A stretch of 64,000 nucleotides of DNA from Inquilinus limosus_F. Lineage in GTDB: Bacteria > Pseudomonadota > Alphaproteobacteria > DSM-16000 > Inquilinaceae. The notes under the pieces were generated by a model, which was not told where the DNA came from, ran no database searches, and saw only the letters and a program-made list of their open reading frames with translations. A program made the translations under genes and the position numbers. Where the stretch lies: the NCBI RefSeq assembly GCF_051487185.1, contig NZ_JAHVDK010000018.1, forward strand, positions 98,961 through 162,960. Direction: 5' to 3'. Below, in pieces: positions 17,901 through 26,310 of this stretch; positions within the stretch are counted from its first letter, which is position 1; each line of letters starts with the position of its first letter.

Positions 17901-18820
17901 TCCTCGCCCCCCTTCAGCACGCGCCAGTACAGCAGCGACACCGTCATCAGGATGGCGAAGACCACCACGGCCATGGCGGAGGAGGTGCCGAAGTCGAAGG
18001 TGCCGAAGGCGGTCTCGTAGATCTGGATCGGCAGGGTGGCGGTGGCGCCGGCCGGGCCGCCCTTGGTCAGCGGCCAGATCACCTGGAAGGAGTTGAAGGT
18101 CCAGACCGTCGACAGCAGCACGCAGGTCATCAGCACCGGCCGCAGCAGCGGCAGGGTGATGCGGCGGAAGATCTGGACCGGCCGGGCGCCGTCGATCCGC
18201 GCTGCCTCGACATAATCGTCCGGGATGCGCTGCAGCCCGGCCATCAGCGTCACCACCATGAAGGGGATGCCGAGCCAGGCATCGACCACCACCGTGGCGA
18301 TGAAGGCCGTGGTCTCCTGGCCCAGGAAGGACATCGGCTCGCGGATCGCGCCGGTCACCAGCAGCACCGCGTTGATCCAGCCGGACTGGCCGTCCAGCAC
18401 CCAGCGCCAGGAGATGGCGGCGATCACCGCGGGCGTCACCCAGGGCAACAGCAGCAGTGCCAGATAGACCTTGCGGCCGGGGAAGGGGCGGTGCAGCAGC
18501 AGCGCCCCGCCCAGGCCGACCAGCAGCTTCATCCCCACCGAGCAGGCGGTCCAGACGACCGTCAGTTGCAGCGTCCGCAGGAAGGCCGGCTCCTGCACCA
18601 GCGCCAGGAAGTTCTCGGCCCCGACGAAGTCGTTGCCCTCCCAGGGTGCGGTCAGCACCACATGGTGCACCGACTGCCAGAAGATCCGCAGCACCGGCAC
18701 GCCGAGCAATGCGATGATCAGCAGCAGCGGCAGCGCCAGATACGGCCACGGCGCCTTATCGGACGACCAGAGCCGGGCGCGGGGCGCCCGACGCGATACG
18801 GTGGTGGCGAGCGCGACCAC
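17897..18820 (-). CDS. ABC sugar transporter permease (MalF type)
   Basis: 307-residue inner-membrane permease. Early helix YLALPLLLIIALLGVPVLRI, EAA loop YVEAARIDGARPVQIFRRIT then LPLLRPVLM. The start is a GTG six bases after the stop of the sugar-binding protein gene. Together with the MalG-type permease it forms the channel of a CUT1 importer; no ATP-binding subunit gene is in the cluster. Confidence 0.9.
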   Translation of the reverse strand: MVALATTVSRRAPRARLWSSDKAPWPYLALPLLLIIALLGVPVLRIFWQSVHHVVLTAPWEGNDFVGAENFLALVQEPAFLRTLQLTVVWTACSVGMKLLVGLGGALLLHRPFPGRKVYLALLLLPWVTPAVIAAISWRWVLDGQSGWINAVLLVTGAIREPMSFLGQETTAFIATVVVDAWLGIPFMVVTLMAGLQRIPDDYVEAARIDGARPVQIFRRITLPLLRPVLMTCVLLSTVWTFNSFQVIWPLTKGGPAGATATLPIQIYETAFGTFDFGTSSAMAVVVFAILMTVSLLYWRVLKGGEE

Positions 18821-18826
18821 GGGGGG

Positions 18827-20071
18827 TCAGGCGCGCGGTTCGATGCGGGCTTTGCGGATCTTCTCCGCCGCCGCGTCCAGCGCCTCCTGCGGCGTCGCCT
18901 TGCCCAGGATCGCCGACTGCACCGCCTCGACCAGGATCTTTTCGAAGGGCTGCCAGGCCCGTGGCGTCGGCTGGGCGAAGCCGTTTGCCTTCATGCCGAT
19001 GAAGGTCTGCCAGAACGGCGTCTTGAAGGTGTCGAGCTGCTCCTCCTCCGCCAGCAGCGGCACCAGCCCGCGCTGGTCGTCCCATTTCGCATGCACGTCC
19101 GGCTGCAGCAGATAGGCGACGAACTTGCCCGCCGCCTCGGGATGCTGGCTCTTGGCCGAGATGGCGAGGCTGTCCGACACCTGCTCGCCCTTGCAGACCT
19201 TGCCGCAGGGCAGCGGGGCGACAGCGTAGGGCGCGGTCTTGTTGTCGGGGTCCAGCCCCATGATCGACCGGCCCCAGGGGCCGCTGACCATCATCGCGAT
19301 CTTGCCCTGGGCGAACAGCGGCGGGTGCTGTTCGCGGTTCAGCTCCAGCGGGTTGGGCACGACCTTGTCCTTCTGAAACAGGTCGACATAGAACTGCAGC
19401 GCGCCCACCGCTTCCGGACTGTTGATCTTCGTCTCGCCCGAGGCGTCGAAGGCTTCGCCGCCATTCTGGTAGACGAAGTTCAGGAACTGGCTGACCAGGG
19501 TGACATGGGCGGCCGCCGAGGTGGCGTAGCCGTACATGCCGGGGTTCTTCTCCATCACCGCCTTGGCCACGGCCACCAGCTCGTCCCAAGTCTTGGGCGG
19601 GGTCGGGATCAGGTCGGTGCGGTAGTAGAGGGCCTGGGTCGAGAACGCCATCGGCGCGGCCATCTGCTTGCCGCCGAACTGCGCCGCGGCGCGCAGCGTC
19701 TCCGGGATCCGCCCCAGCGTCTCGGCGTCGACCAGCCCGTCGACCGGCTGGATCGCGCCCATCATCGAGAACTCGGCGACGTTGCGGGTGCCGATATAGA
19801 CGACGTCGGCGGCGCGGCCGGCGATGAAGTCGGTCGACAGCTTCTGGAATGCCTCGTCCCAGCCCACGCCCTCGACCTTCACCTTGATGTCGGGGTTCTT
19901 GGCCTCGAAATCGGCGATGAAGGCGGGCAGGGTCCTCTGGCTGACCTCGTCGCTGGCGCCGGGGATGAAGAAGCGGATCTCGGCGGTCTCGGCCAGGGCC
20001 GGCCCGGCGAGGCCGGCGGTGATCGCGAGGATGCAAAGGCTCGGCCCGAGCCGCATGTTGCGCAGGTTCAT
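18827..20071 (-). CDS. ABC transporter sugar-binding protein (UgpB/MalE-like)
   Basis: 414-residue periplasmic solute-binding protein (family 1). Sec signal peptide CILAITAGLAGPALA with cleavage before ETAEIRFF. Family features: ADFEAKNPDIKVKVEGVGW, DVVYIGTRNVAEF, YYRTDLIPTPPKTWDELVAV and GKIAMMVSGPWG. First structural gene after the ROK regulator. Likely binds a mono- or oligosaccharide or sugar alcohol; the ligand cannot be read from sequence. Confidence 0.9.
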   Translation of the reverse strand: MNLRNMRLGPSLCILAITAGLAGPALAETAEIRFFIPGASDEVSQRTLPAFIADFEAKNPDIKVKVEGVGWDEAFQKLSTDFIAGRAADVVYIGTRNVAEFSMMGAIQPVDGLVDAETLGRIPETLRAAAQFGGKQMAAPMAFSTQALYYRTDLIPTPPKTWDELVAVAKAVMEKNPGMYGYATSAAAHVTLVSQFLNFVYQNGGEAFDASGETKINSPEAVGALQFYVDLFQKDKVVPNPLELNREQHPPLFAQGKIAMMVSGPWGRSIMGLDPDNKTAPYAVAPLPCGKVCKGEQVSDSLAISAKSQHPEAAGKFVAYLLQPDVHAKWDDQRGLVPLLAEEEQLDTFKTPFWQTFIGMKANGFAQPTPRAWQPFEKILVEAVQSAILGKATPQEALDAAAEKIRKARIEPRA

Positions 20072-20112
20072 GTTAGCCTCCCGTGGCTGGCTGGTGTTGC
20101 TTGGCTAGCCCC

Positions 20113-20129
20113 GATCCCCGGCGGGGATC
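20113..20129. terminator. hairpin at the end of the ROK gene
   Basis: Perfect 7 bp stem GATCCCC / GGGGATC with a 3 base loop, overlapping the ROK stop codon and lying before the sugar-binding protein gene. Could reduce read-through from the regulator into the transport operon. No T tract. Confidence 0.35.
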
Positions 20130-21276
20130 AGGGCGGGCGTCTCATCCCGCCCCGGCGCAGCAGCAGGTCCAGCGCCAGGCCGACCGCGACGCGCAGATAG
20201 CCGTCGCCCTCGTCGGGGCTGATGACGAGACCGGTGCGGCACTCGTCGAAATTGTAGCCATGGGCGCGGAAGCTCTCGTTCAGCGCCTTCAGCAGGTAGA
20301 TGTTCAGGGCCGGCTGCGGCGCCCGGAACACGATCGCCTCCAGGTCGAACAGGTTGGCGACCTGGGCCAGGGCCTGGCCGATCCAGCGGCCGGCGCAGTC
20401 GAAGATCTCGATCGCCTCCGGATCGCCCTGAGATGCGATCTGCGCCAGCACCGCGATGTCGTCGGACAGGCCGCGCTTCAGCGCCTGGCGCGAGATGGCG
20501 GAGAGCGAGGCCAGCGAGGCCAGGCAGCCGCATTTGCCGCAGCGGCAGGCGGCGCCGGAATAGGGGGCCAGCGACAGGTGACCGATCTCCCCGGCCTGGC
20601 CCTTGCCGCGATAGACGTCGCCGTTGATCGAGATGCCGGAGCCGATCTCGTTCTGCAGGCTGACCACGGCGTAGTTCTCGTAGGCCCGGGCGAGGCCCAG
20701 CATGCGCTCGGCGACGACGATGGCGTTGGACGGGGTCTCGGCCGCGACGCCGATGCCGAAGGCGTCCTGCAGCGCCGCGGTCAGGCGCTGGCCGGTGCCG
20801 ACCACCTCGGCCCGGCGCGGCCCGACCTCGCCCAGCACCACGCCGCCGGCGGCGAGCATGTCCCAGCCGGGATCGCCCCTGCGGCGCAGGCGGTCGAGCG
20901 CGTCGACCAGCGGTGCCGGGTCGTCATTGGCCGGGGCGGGCAGGGGGATCGGGCTCTGCTTCGGCGCGCCGGCCAGGTCGGCGATGACCAGCTGCGCGGC
21001 ATCGGGGCCGAGATGCAGGCCCAGGAGGGTGCCGTAATCCGGGTTGAGGTCCAGCATCACCCGCGGCCGGCCGCCGCCGGACGCCTTGGCGCCGGTCTCG
21101 CGCAAGAGGCCGTGGCCGATCAGGCTGCGGACCAGGGGAGTCACGGCCGAGGCGCTGAGGCCGAGCGCGCGTGCCGCCTCGATCCGGCTGGCGCCGCCGC
21201 GGCGGTGGATCAGGCGCAACAGCTCCGAGGCGTCGCCCCAGCGCCCGCGCAGATCCAGCTCTCCCGTGCCTTGCAT
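20128..21276 (-). CDS. ROK-family transcriptional regulator
   Basis: 382-residue NagC/XylR-type repressor. An N-terminal winged helix (RIEAARALGLSASAVTPLVR) is followed by a sugar-kinase-like ROK domain. The ROK zinc motif is CRCGKCGCLASLAS and the sugar-binding region contains GEIGHLSL. It probably senses the sugar carried by the downstream ABC importer and represses the operon. A short palindrome ATTTC-A-GAAAT (21370-21380) lies upstream and is a weak operator candidate. Confidence 0.88.
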   Translation of the reverse strand: MQGTGELDLRGRWGDASELLRLIHRRGGASRIEAARALGLSASAVTPLVRSLIGHGLLRETGAKASGGGRPRVMLDLNPDYGTLLGLHLGPDAAQLVIADLAGAPKQSPIPLPAPANDDPAPLVDALDRLRRRGDPGWDMLAAGGVVLGEVGPRRAEVVGTGQRLTAALQDAFGIGVAAETPSNAIVVAERMLGLARAYENYAVVSLQNEIGSGISINGDVYRGKGQAGEIGHLSLAPYSGAACRCGKCGCLASLASLSAISRQALKRGLSDDIAVLAQIASQGDPEAIEIFDCAGRWIGQALAQVANLFDLEAIVFRAPQPALNIYLLKALNESFRAHGYNFDECRTGLVISPDEGDGYLRVAVGLALDLLLRRGGMRRPP

Positions 21277-21383
21277 CTTGCCCCCGCTGCGCTGCCCTTC
21301 GTTTCCGAGGGCGGCGTCTGATGGGACTCATATTTCATGCAGAAAGGGCAGGCAAGGTGGATAATTTCGATTTCAGAAATAAG

Positions 21384-21977
21384 TCAGGCGCGAGGATCCC
21401 GGAGCAGCGTCTGCACCAGCGCCGCCGCGATCCGTTCCAGCTGGGCCGAATCCTGGTAGATGCGCTCCATCACCGCCAGGCCGCGGGTGAAGGTGACGAC
21501 CAGGTCCGCAGCTTCGTCCGGTGTCACCGCAAGCCGGGCTCGGGCGGCCTCGGTCGACAGCGCGGCCAGGACGATGCGGCGCAGCTCGTCCAGCATCCCC
21601 CGCAGCCGGGATTGCAGCCGCGGATCCTCCAGCGCTGCCGGCTCGGTCGCCGTCCTGGTGCTCAGGCAGCCGCGCGCCGGCGAGCCGCCGGTCATGCTGG
21701 CGATCGCGGTGTCGAACAGCGCCCGCAGCCCCTGCTCCGGATCCGGCGTCGAGTCCAGGGCCTGCCGGGCGCCGGCCAGGAACCGCCCGACATAGGCGTC
21801 GAAGGCCAGCAGGAAGATCTCCTCCTTGCCGCCATAGGCGTTGTAGAGCGACCCGCGCAGGACCCCGGTCGCCTCAGCGATGTCCTGCATGGTGGTGGCG
21901 CGCAGGCCCTTGCGCCGGAACACCTCCAGCGCCTCCGCCAGCATCGCCTGCTCATCGAACTGCCTCACACCGGCCAT
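21384..21977 (-). CDS. TetR-family transcriptional regulator
   Basis: 197 residues. The helix-turn-helix is MQDIAEATGVLRGSLYNAYG followed by GKEEIF, the standard TetR signature. The ligand domain includes ARGCLSTRTATEPA, seen in AcrR-like TetR_C families that sense electrophiles or drugs. Divergent from a glutathione transferase gene with two perfect palindromes in the gap, so it most likely represses that gene and itself. Confidence 0.9.
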   Translation of the reverse strand: MAGVRQFDEQAMLAEALEVFRRKGLRATTMQDIAEATGVLRGSLYNAYGGKEEIFLLAFDAYVGRFLAGARQALDSTPDPEQGLRALFDTAIASMTGGSPARGCLSTRTATEPAALEDPRLQSRLRGMLDELRRIVLAALSTEAARARLAVTPDEAADLVVTFTRGLAVMERIYQDSAQLERIAAALVQTLLRDPRA

Positions 21978-21995
21978 GGCCGCTCCGGATCATTC

Positions 21996-22029
21996 TTGAC
22001 GGGGTTGTCAAACTTGACGCCGATGTCAA
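21996..22029. promoter_or_regulatory. two tandem TetR operators TTGAC-N6-GTCAA
   Basis: Two perfect palindromes of identical design, TTGAC-N6-GTCAA, at 21996-22011 and 22014-22029, centres 18 bp apart. They occupy the 99 bp between the TetR gene start (21977) and the glutathione transferase start (22077). Identity of half-sites and spacing strongly suggests two dimers of the adjacent regulator bind side by side. Confidence 0.7.
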
Positions 22030-22076
22030 AGATACCGGTGCGATTCCCCGGCGGCCAGACTGCGACAGGCAAGGCG

Positions 22077-22778
22077 ATGCCCGACACCCTCACCCTCTAT
22101 GAGCTTGCCGGCGCCGATGCGGCGCTGCGCTTCAGTCCGCATTGCTGGAAGACCCGCATGGCCCTGGCCCATAAGAGGCTGGAGGCGGACCGCGTGCCCT
22201 GGCGCTTCACCGAGAAGGAGGCGATCGCCTTCTCCGGCCAGGGGCTGGTGCCGGTGCTGGTGCATGACGGCGAGACGGTCTGCGATTCCTGGCGGATCGC
22301 GCTGCATCTGGAGGAGCGGTTCCCGGACCGGCCGTCGCTGTTCGGCGGCGGCGCGGCGATCCCGCTGGCGCGCTTCGTCAACGGCTGGGCGGACACCGCG
22401 CTGCTGCCCGCCATCGTGCGGATCATCCTGGCGGACATCCCGAACTGCCTGGACGAGCGCGACCGCGACTACTTCCGGACGTCGCGCGAGCAGCGCTTCG
22501 GGCAGAGGCTGGAGGAGGTGGTGGCCGACCGGCCGGCCCATATGGCGGCCCTGAATCAGGTGCTGATGCCGCTGCGCCGGGCGCTGGCGCAGGACCCGTT
22601 CCTCTCCGGGCCGCAGCCGGCCTATGCCGACTACTGCGTGTTTGGCATGTTCATGTGGGCCCGCTGCACCAGCCCGGTCGAACTGCTGCAGCCGGGCGAC
22701 CCGGTCTTCGCCTGGCGCGACCGGCTGCTCGATGCCTTCGGCGGCATGGCCCGGGCGGCGCCCTGCGCTCAAGGCTGA
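22077..22778 (+). CDS. glutathione S-transferase family protein (LigE-like)
   Basis: 233 residues. The thioredoxin-like N-terminal domain starts LTLYELAGADAALRFSP and continues CWKTRMALAHKRLE, LVPVLVHDGETVCDSW (the cis-proline and serine of the glutathione site). The N-terminus is like beta-etherase LigE-type transferases. C-terminal helical domain from about residue 95. Start at 22077 chosen for the AAGG ribosome site and the alignment of the thioredoxin fold. Probably detoxifies an electrophile sensed by the divergent TetR protein. Confidence 0.85.
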   Translation: MPDTLTLYELAGADAALRFSPHCWKTRMALAHKRLEADRVPWRFTEKEAIAFSGQGLVPVLVHDGETVCDSWRIALHLEERFPDRPSLFGGGAAIPLARFVNGWADTALLPAIVRIILADIPNCLDERDRDYFRTSREQRFGQRLEEVVADRPAHMAALNQVLMPLRRALAQDPFLSGPQPAYADYCVFGMFMWARCTSPVELLQPGDPVFAWRDRLLDAFGGMARAAPCAQG

Positions 22779-23278
22779 GCGTCCAGCCGCCAGACCGCGC
22801 ATTCGGTGCCGTAGTGCCGCTGCAGGCCGACATTGCGCATGCCGAGCCGCTGCATCACTCGGATCGAGGCGGCGTTGCGGGGATCGGCCACGCCGTAGAG
22901 GCAGGGGGCCCCGAGAGTGGTGAAGGCGAAGTCGGCCATCGCCCGCGCCGCCTCGGTCGCCAGCCCCTGGCCCCAGTGGTCCGGCCGAAGCCGCCAGCCG
23001 ATCTCCAGCGGCTGGGCCGGATCGTTCTCGATGTGCTGGACGCAGCCGGCGCCGATCACCTCATCCGAGCCGGCCGGCAGGATCGCCCACCAGGAGAAGC
23101 CTTGGGCTGCCCAGCGCGACTGCACCCGGGCGATGCCGGCGCGGACATCCTCGGCCGTGTCGGTGATGCCTCCGACATAGCGCATCACTGCCGGGTCCGA
23201 GTTCAAAGCGAGCAAGCCCTCGAAGTGCCGCTCCGCATAGGGTTCGAGCCGCAGCCGGGGCGTGTGCAGGATGGTCAT
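22769..23278 (-). CDS. GNAT N-acetyltransferase (RimJ/RimL type)
   Basis: 169-residue acetyltransferase. Begins MTILHTPRLRLEPYAERHFE, has EIGWRLRPDHWGQGLATEAA (acetyl-CoA loop of motif A) and ASIRVMQRLGMRNVG at the end, as in RimJ/RimL-like enzymes acetylating protein termini or small amines. Start overlaps the stop of the upstream acetyltransferase (ATGA), and its 3' end overlaps the glutathione transferase gene by 10 bp. Confidence 0.88.
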   Translation of the reverse strand: MTILHTPRLRLEPYAERHFEGLLALNSDPAVMRYVGGITDTAEDVRAGIARVQSRWAAQGFSWWAILPAGSDEVIGAGCVQHIENDPAQPLEIGWRLRPDHWGQGLATEAARAMADFAFTTLGAPCLYGVADPRNAASIRVMQRLGMRNVGLQRHYGTECAVWRLDAQP

Positions 23279-23769
23279 TCCGACTCGAAGGCCTGGTGGA
23301 ACTCGACGGTCCCACTCGGCACTTCGGCGCCGAAGGGCAGGACGAGGAAGTGTTCGGGCGGGATGCCCGGCGAGCGGAGCCTCGGGTTGGCGGCGAAGCC
23401 GAAGCGGCGATAGTAGCCGGCCGCGCCGGCCAGGACGCAGCCGCGGGCGCCGAGGGCGCGCAGCCGGTCGAGGCCGGCGCGGATCAGGGCCTGGCCGATG
23501 CCCTGTCCCTGCCGGTCGGGGCGGACGGCGACGGGACCGAGCCCGTACCAATCCCGGAAGGCGCCGTCGATGGTGACGGGCGAGAAGGCGACCTGGCCGA
23601 CGATCTCGCCCTCTTCCTCGGCGACCAGCGCCAGGGCCAGCACGCCGGCCCGGCGCAGGGCGTCGAGGATCGCCGGCTCGCGCCCGTCGCTGTAGGGACG
23701 GCCGCGGAAGGCCTCCTCGACGAGGCGCAGCACCGCCGCATCGTCCCCGGGCTGCTGGTCCCTGATCAT
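23275..23769 (-). CDS. GNAT N-acetyltransferase (YhbS type)
   Basis: 164 residues, beginning MIRDQQPGDDAAVLRLVEEA. Motif A is GLGPVAVRPDRQGQGIGQAL, and GAAGYYRRFGFAANPRL is characteristic of YhbS-like acetyltransferases. The ATG at 23769 was preferred over an upstream in-frame start because the domain begins there. Translationally coupled to the following acetyltransferase. Confidence 0.88.
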   Translation of the reverse strand: MIRDQQPGDDAAVLRLVEEAFRGRPYSDGREPAILDALRRAGVLALALVAEEEGEIVGQVAFSPVTIDGAFRDWYGLGPVAVRPDRQGQGIGQALIRAGLDRLRALGARGCVLAGAAGYYRRFGFAANPRLRSPGIPPEHFLVLPFGAEVPSGTVEFHQAFESE

Positions 23770-23909
23770 GTCGCGCCTCCGCCGATCCGACGGGGACCAG
23801 ACCACGGACGGCCGGAGAGCGCAACGGCGCGGCTCGGCGGATGTCCAGCGGGCCGGTTCGGGACTATGCTGAAGGCGGCGAGCTCTGCCGAACCGAGGTG
23901 GAGGATGTC

Positions 23910-24713
23910 ATGGCTGCCGGATCCGATGCGTGGCGGGCGGGGCAGAGCTACGAGCAGTATATGGGCCGCTGGAGCCGGCGGATCGCGGCGAGATTCATTG
24001 CCTGGCTGGCACCGCCGCGGGACGCCGATTGGCTGGAGATCGGCTGCGGCACCGGGGCGTTGACCGCGACCATCCTGGCCGACGCCGCGCCGCGGTCGGT
24101 CCTGGCGATCGATCCGTCGGCCGACTTCGTCGCCCATGCCCGCTCGACGATCGACGACACGCGCGTCCGCTTCGAGGTGGCGGACGCCCGGAGCCTGCCC
24201 GCGGCCGAGGCGAGCGTCGACGTCGTCGCCTCGGCCCTGGTGCTGAACTTCATCCCGGACCGGCCGGCGGCCTTGGCCGAGATGCGGCGGGTGCTGCGGC
24301 CGGACGGGCTGCTGGCCTTCTACGTCTGGGACTATCCCGGCGGCGGGATGGGCTTCATCGACGCCTTCTGGAAAGCGGTCGCCGAGCTGGGGCTGCAGAG
24401 CGGCGCCCCGGACGAGGGCCAGCGATTCCCGTTCTGCACGCGGGACGGGTTGACCGCACTGTGCCGCGAGGCGGGCTTCCGATCGGTGGCGGTCGAGCCG
24501 ATCGAGATCGAGACCGTCTTCCCGGATTTCGAGGCGTTCTGGCAGCCCTTCACGCTTGGCGCGGGGCCGGCGCCCAGCTACTGCGTCGGTCTGCCGGAGG
24601 AGCGTCGTGCCGCTCTGAAGGCGCAGCTGGCCGGGATGCTCGGGACCGGCAGCCCCATCCGCCTCGGCGCGCGGGCCTGGGCCGTCACGGCCCGGTCCGC
24701 TCGAAGCGCATGA
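23910..24713 (+). CDS. class I SAM-dependent methyltransferase
   Basis: 267 residues. SAM-binding motif I is WLEIGCGTGALTATIL, motif II region FEVADARSLPAAEASVDVVA, and LAEMRRVLRPDGLLAFYVWD is the usual post-II segment of UbiE/Methyltransf_11 proteins. The ATG at 23910 follows GGAGG. The 3' end overlaps the convergent lipocalin-like gene by 29 bp. The substrate is not predictable; small-molecule methylation is likely. Confidence 0.85.
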   Translation: MAAGSDAWRAGQSYEQYMGRWSRRIAARFIAWLAPPRDADWLEIGCGTGALTATILADAAPRSVLAIDPSADFVAHARSTIDDTRVRFEVADARSLPAAEASVDVVASALVLNFIPDRPAALAEMRRVLRPDGLLAFYVWDYPGGGMGFIDAFWKAVAELGLQSGAPDEGQRFPFCTRDGLTALCREAGFRSVAVEPIEIETVFPDFEAFWQPFTLGAGPAPSYCVGLPEERRAALKAQLAGMLGTGSPIRLGARAWAVTARSARSA

Positions 24714-25218
24714 TCCAGTTGGTCTCCCAGCTCTCGCCGCCATCGGTGGAGAAGGCCTGCTCCCACCGCGCCGAATGCCCGGTGATCTCCGACCAGATGA
24801 AGCGCACCCGGATCGGCGTGCCCTCCCAGACGTCGTCGGCGAAGAAGGTGCCGACGCCGTTCTCGAACCGGCCGCGCAGCGGCGCCTCGTCCATGTGCAG
24901 GCTGCGGCCATCGAACCACCAGATCGACCACAGCTTCGTCTCCGGATCGAACAGGCGCAGCGTGGCGGCGCGATAGGGTCCGGCCGGCAGCTCGATGATG
25001 TTGTCATCGATCGTGCCCAGGCCGCCGATCAGCGGGCGCATCTCCGAGGCTCCGGCGAACTCGTCCCAATGGGTGTCGCCGGCCAGGCGCCGGCGCAGCC
25101 GGCGGTGCGATACCGCCCAGCGGCCGAACAGGGGCTCGAAGTCGTCGCGGCCGTCGCGCGGCGAGTCGGGGACGCTGGGGTCGGTGCCGGGGGCGGGCTT
25201 GGCGAACAGCGCGGGCAT
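24685..25218 (-). CDS. DUF1579-like conserved protein
   Basis: 177 residues without a signal peptide. The sequence FEPLFGRWAVSHRRL, MRPLIGGLGTIDDN and WSIWWFDGRSLHMDEAP, with alternating beta-rich segments, is typical of lipocalin/calycin-like DUF1579 relatives. Start at 25218 chosen for a GGAGAG ribosome site. Divergent from a WYL regulator and sharing an operator-like sequence with it, so probably its target. Function unknown. Confidence 0.6.
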   Translation of the reverse strand: MPALFAKPAPGTDPSVPDSPRDGRDDFEPLFGRWAVSHRRLRRRLAGDTHWDEFAGASEMRPLIGGLGTIDDNIIELPAGPYRAATLRLFDPETKLWSIWWFDGRSLHMDEAPLRGRFENGVGTFFADDVWEGTPIRVRFIWSEITGHSARWEQAFSTDGGESWETNWIMRFERTGP

Positions 25219-25260
25219 CGGTCTCTCCATGATGGAATGGCGATGCGACGGATGATGCCG

Positions 25261-25284
25261 GTGTCCGACTGACACCCCGTGTCA
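25261..25284. promoter_or_regulatory. overlapping palindromes before the WYL regulator
   Basis: Alternating half-sites GTGTC-CGACT-GACAC (25261-25275) and TGACAC-CCC-GTGTCA (25270-25284) lie in the 88 bp between the DUF1579-like gene and the WYL regulator. The shared central GACAC means only one of the two dimers could bind at once. Likely operator of the WYL protein. Confidence 0.55.
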
Positions 25285-25306
25285 GGATTTCGGCTATGCT
25301 CGCTTC

Positions 25307-26272
25307 ATGCGCGCCAACCGCCTGCTGTCGATCCTGCTGCTGCTGCAGTCCCGCGGCCGGCTGACCGCGCAGGCGCTGGCGGCAAAGTTCGAGGTCTCGG
25401 TGCGCACCATCTACCGCGACATCGACGAGCTGTCCGCCGCCGGCGTGCCGGTCTATGCCGATCGCGGGCCGGGCGGCGGTTTCGCGCTGCTCGATGGCTA
25501 CCGCACCCGGCTGACCGGGCTGACCGCCGGCGAGGCCGAGACCCTGCTGCTGGCCGGTCTGCCCGGCCCGGCGGCGGAGCTCGGCCTGGCCGAGCCGCTG
25601 GCCATGGCCCGGCTGAAGCTGCTGGCGGCGGTGCCGCCCGCAGCGGGGGAGGGGGCGGCCCGGGTCGCCGACCGCTTCCACCTCGACCCGGTCGACTGGT
25701 ACCGGCGCGCCGAGCCGCCAGTGCATCTGCCGGCGATCGCACGGGCGGTCTGGGGCCAGCGGCGGCTGGTGATCCGTTACGAGAGCTGGTCGGCCACGGT
25801 GCGGCGGACGGTCGACCCGCTCGGCCTCGTGCTCAAGGCCGGCGCCTGGTACCTGATGGCGCGGATCGGGTCCGACATCCGCACCTACAAGGTGGCCAAG
25901 GTGCTGGACCTCGACATCCTGCCCGAGACGTTCGACTACCCCGCCGGCTTCGACCTGGCGGCGCAGTGGCGGGAGTCGCTGCAGCGCTTCGCCCAGGAGC
26001 TGCGCCGGGGCGAGGCGGTGCTGCGCGTGTCGCCGGAGGCGCTGCCGCTGCTCGACCGGCTCGGCGCCGACGCGGCGGATGCGATCCGGCAGGCGCAGCC
26101 GGATGCGGTGGGCTGGCGGCGGGCGACGGTGCCGATCGAGGGCATCGGCCACGCCGCCCGGCTGCTGCTCGGCTTCACCGACACGATCGAGGTGCTGGAC
26201 CCGCCGGAGCTGCGCCAGGCCCTGGCCGAGGGCGCGCGGCGGGTGGCGGCGCTGTATCGGGATGCGGGCTGA
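25307..26272 (+). CDS. HTH/WYL-domain transcriptional regulator (YafY-like)
   Basis: 321 residues. N-terminal DeoR-type winged helix (RLTAQALAAKFEVSVRTIYR, DIDELSAAGVPVYA) followed by a WYL domain with LVIRYESWSA and AGAWYLMARIGSDIRTYKV. WYL domains bind small ligands or nucleic acids and in this class act as repressors or activators of a neighbouring gene. Divergent from the DUF1579-like gene. Confidence 0.9.
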   Translation: MRANRLLSILLLLQSRGRLTAQALAAKFEVSVRTIYRDIDELSAAGVPVYADRGPGGGFALLDGYRTRLTGLTAGEAETLLLAGLPGPAAELGLAEPLAMARLKLLAAVPPAAGEGAARVADRFHLDPVDWYRRAEPPVHLPAIARAVWGQRRLVIRYESWSATVRRTVDPLGLVLKAGAWYLMARIGSDIRTYKVAKVLDLDILPETFDYPAGFDLAAQWRESLQRFAQELRRGEAVLRVSPEALPLLDRLGADAADAIRQAQPDAVGWRRATVPIEGIGHAARLLLGFTDTIEVLDPPELRQALAEGARRVAALYRDAG

Positions 26273-26310
26273 GCCGCGACTCCGGTCTATATTCAACGGC
26301 CGCATCGAGT

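Noticed and set aside
21370..21380. ATTTC-A-GAAAT palindrome as a ROK operator
   Set aside because: Short and in an AT-rich patch downstream of the TetR gene; noted under the ROK gene but not called as a site.
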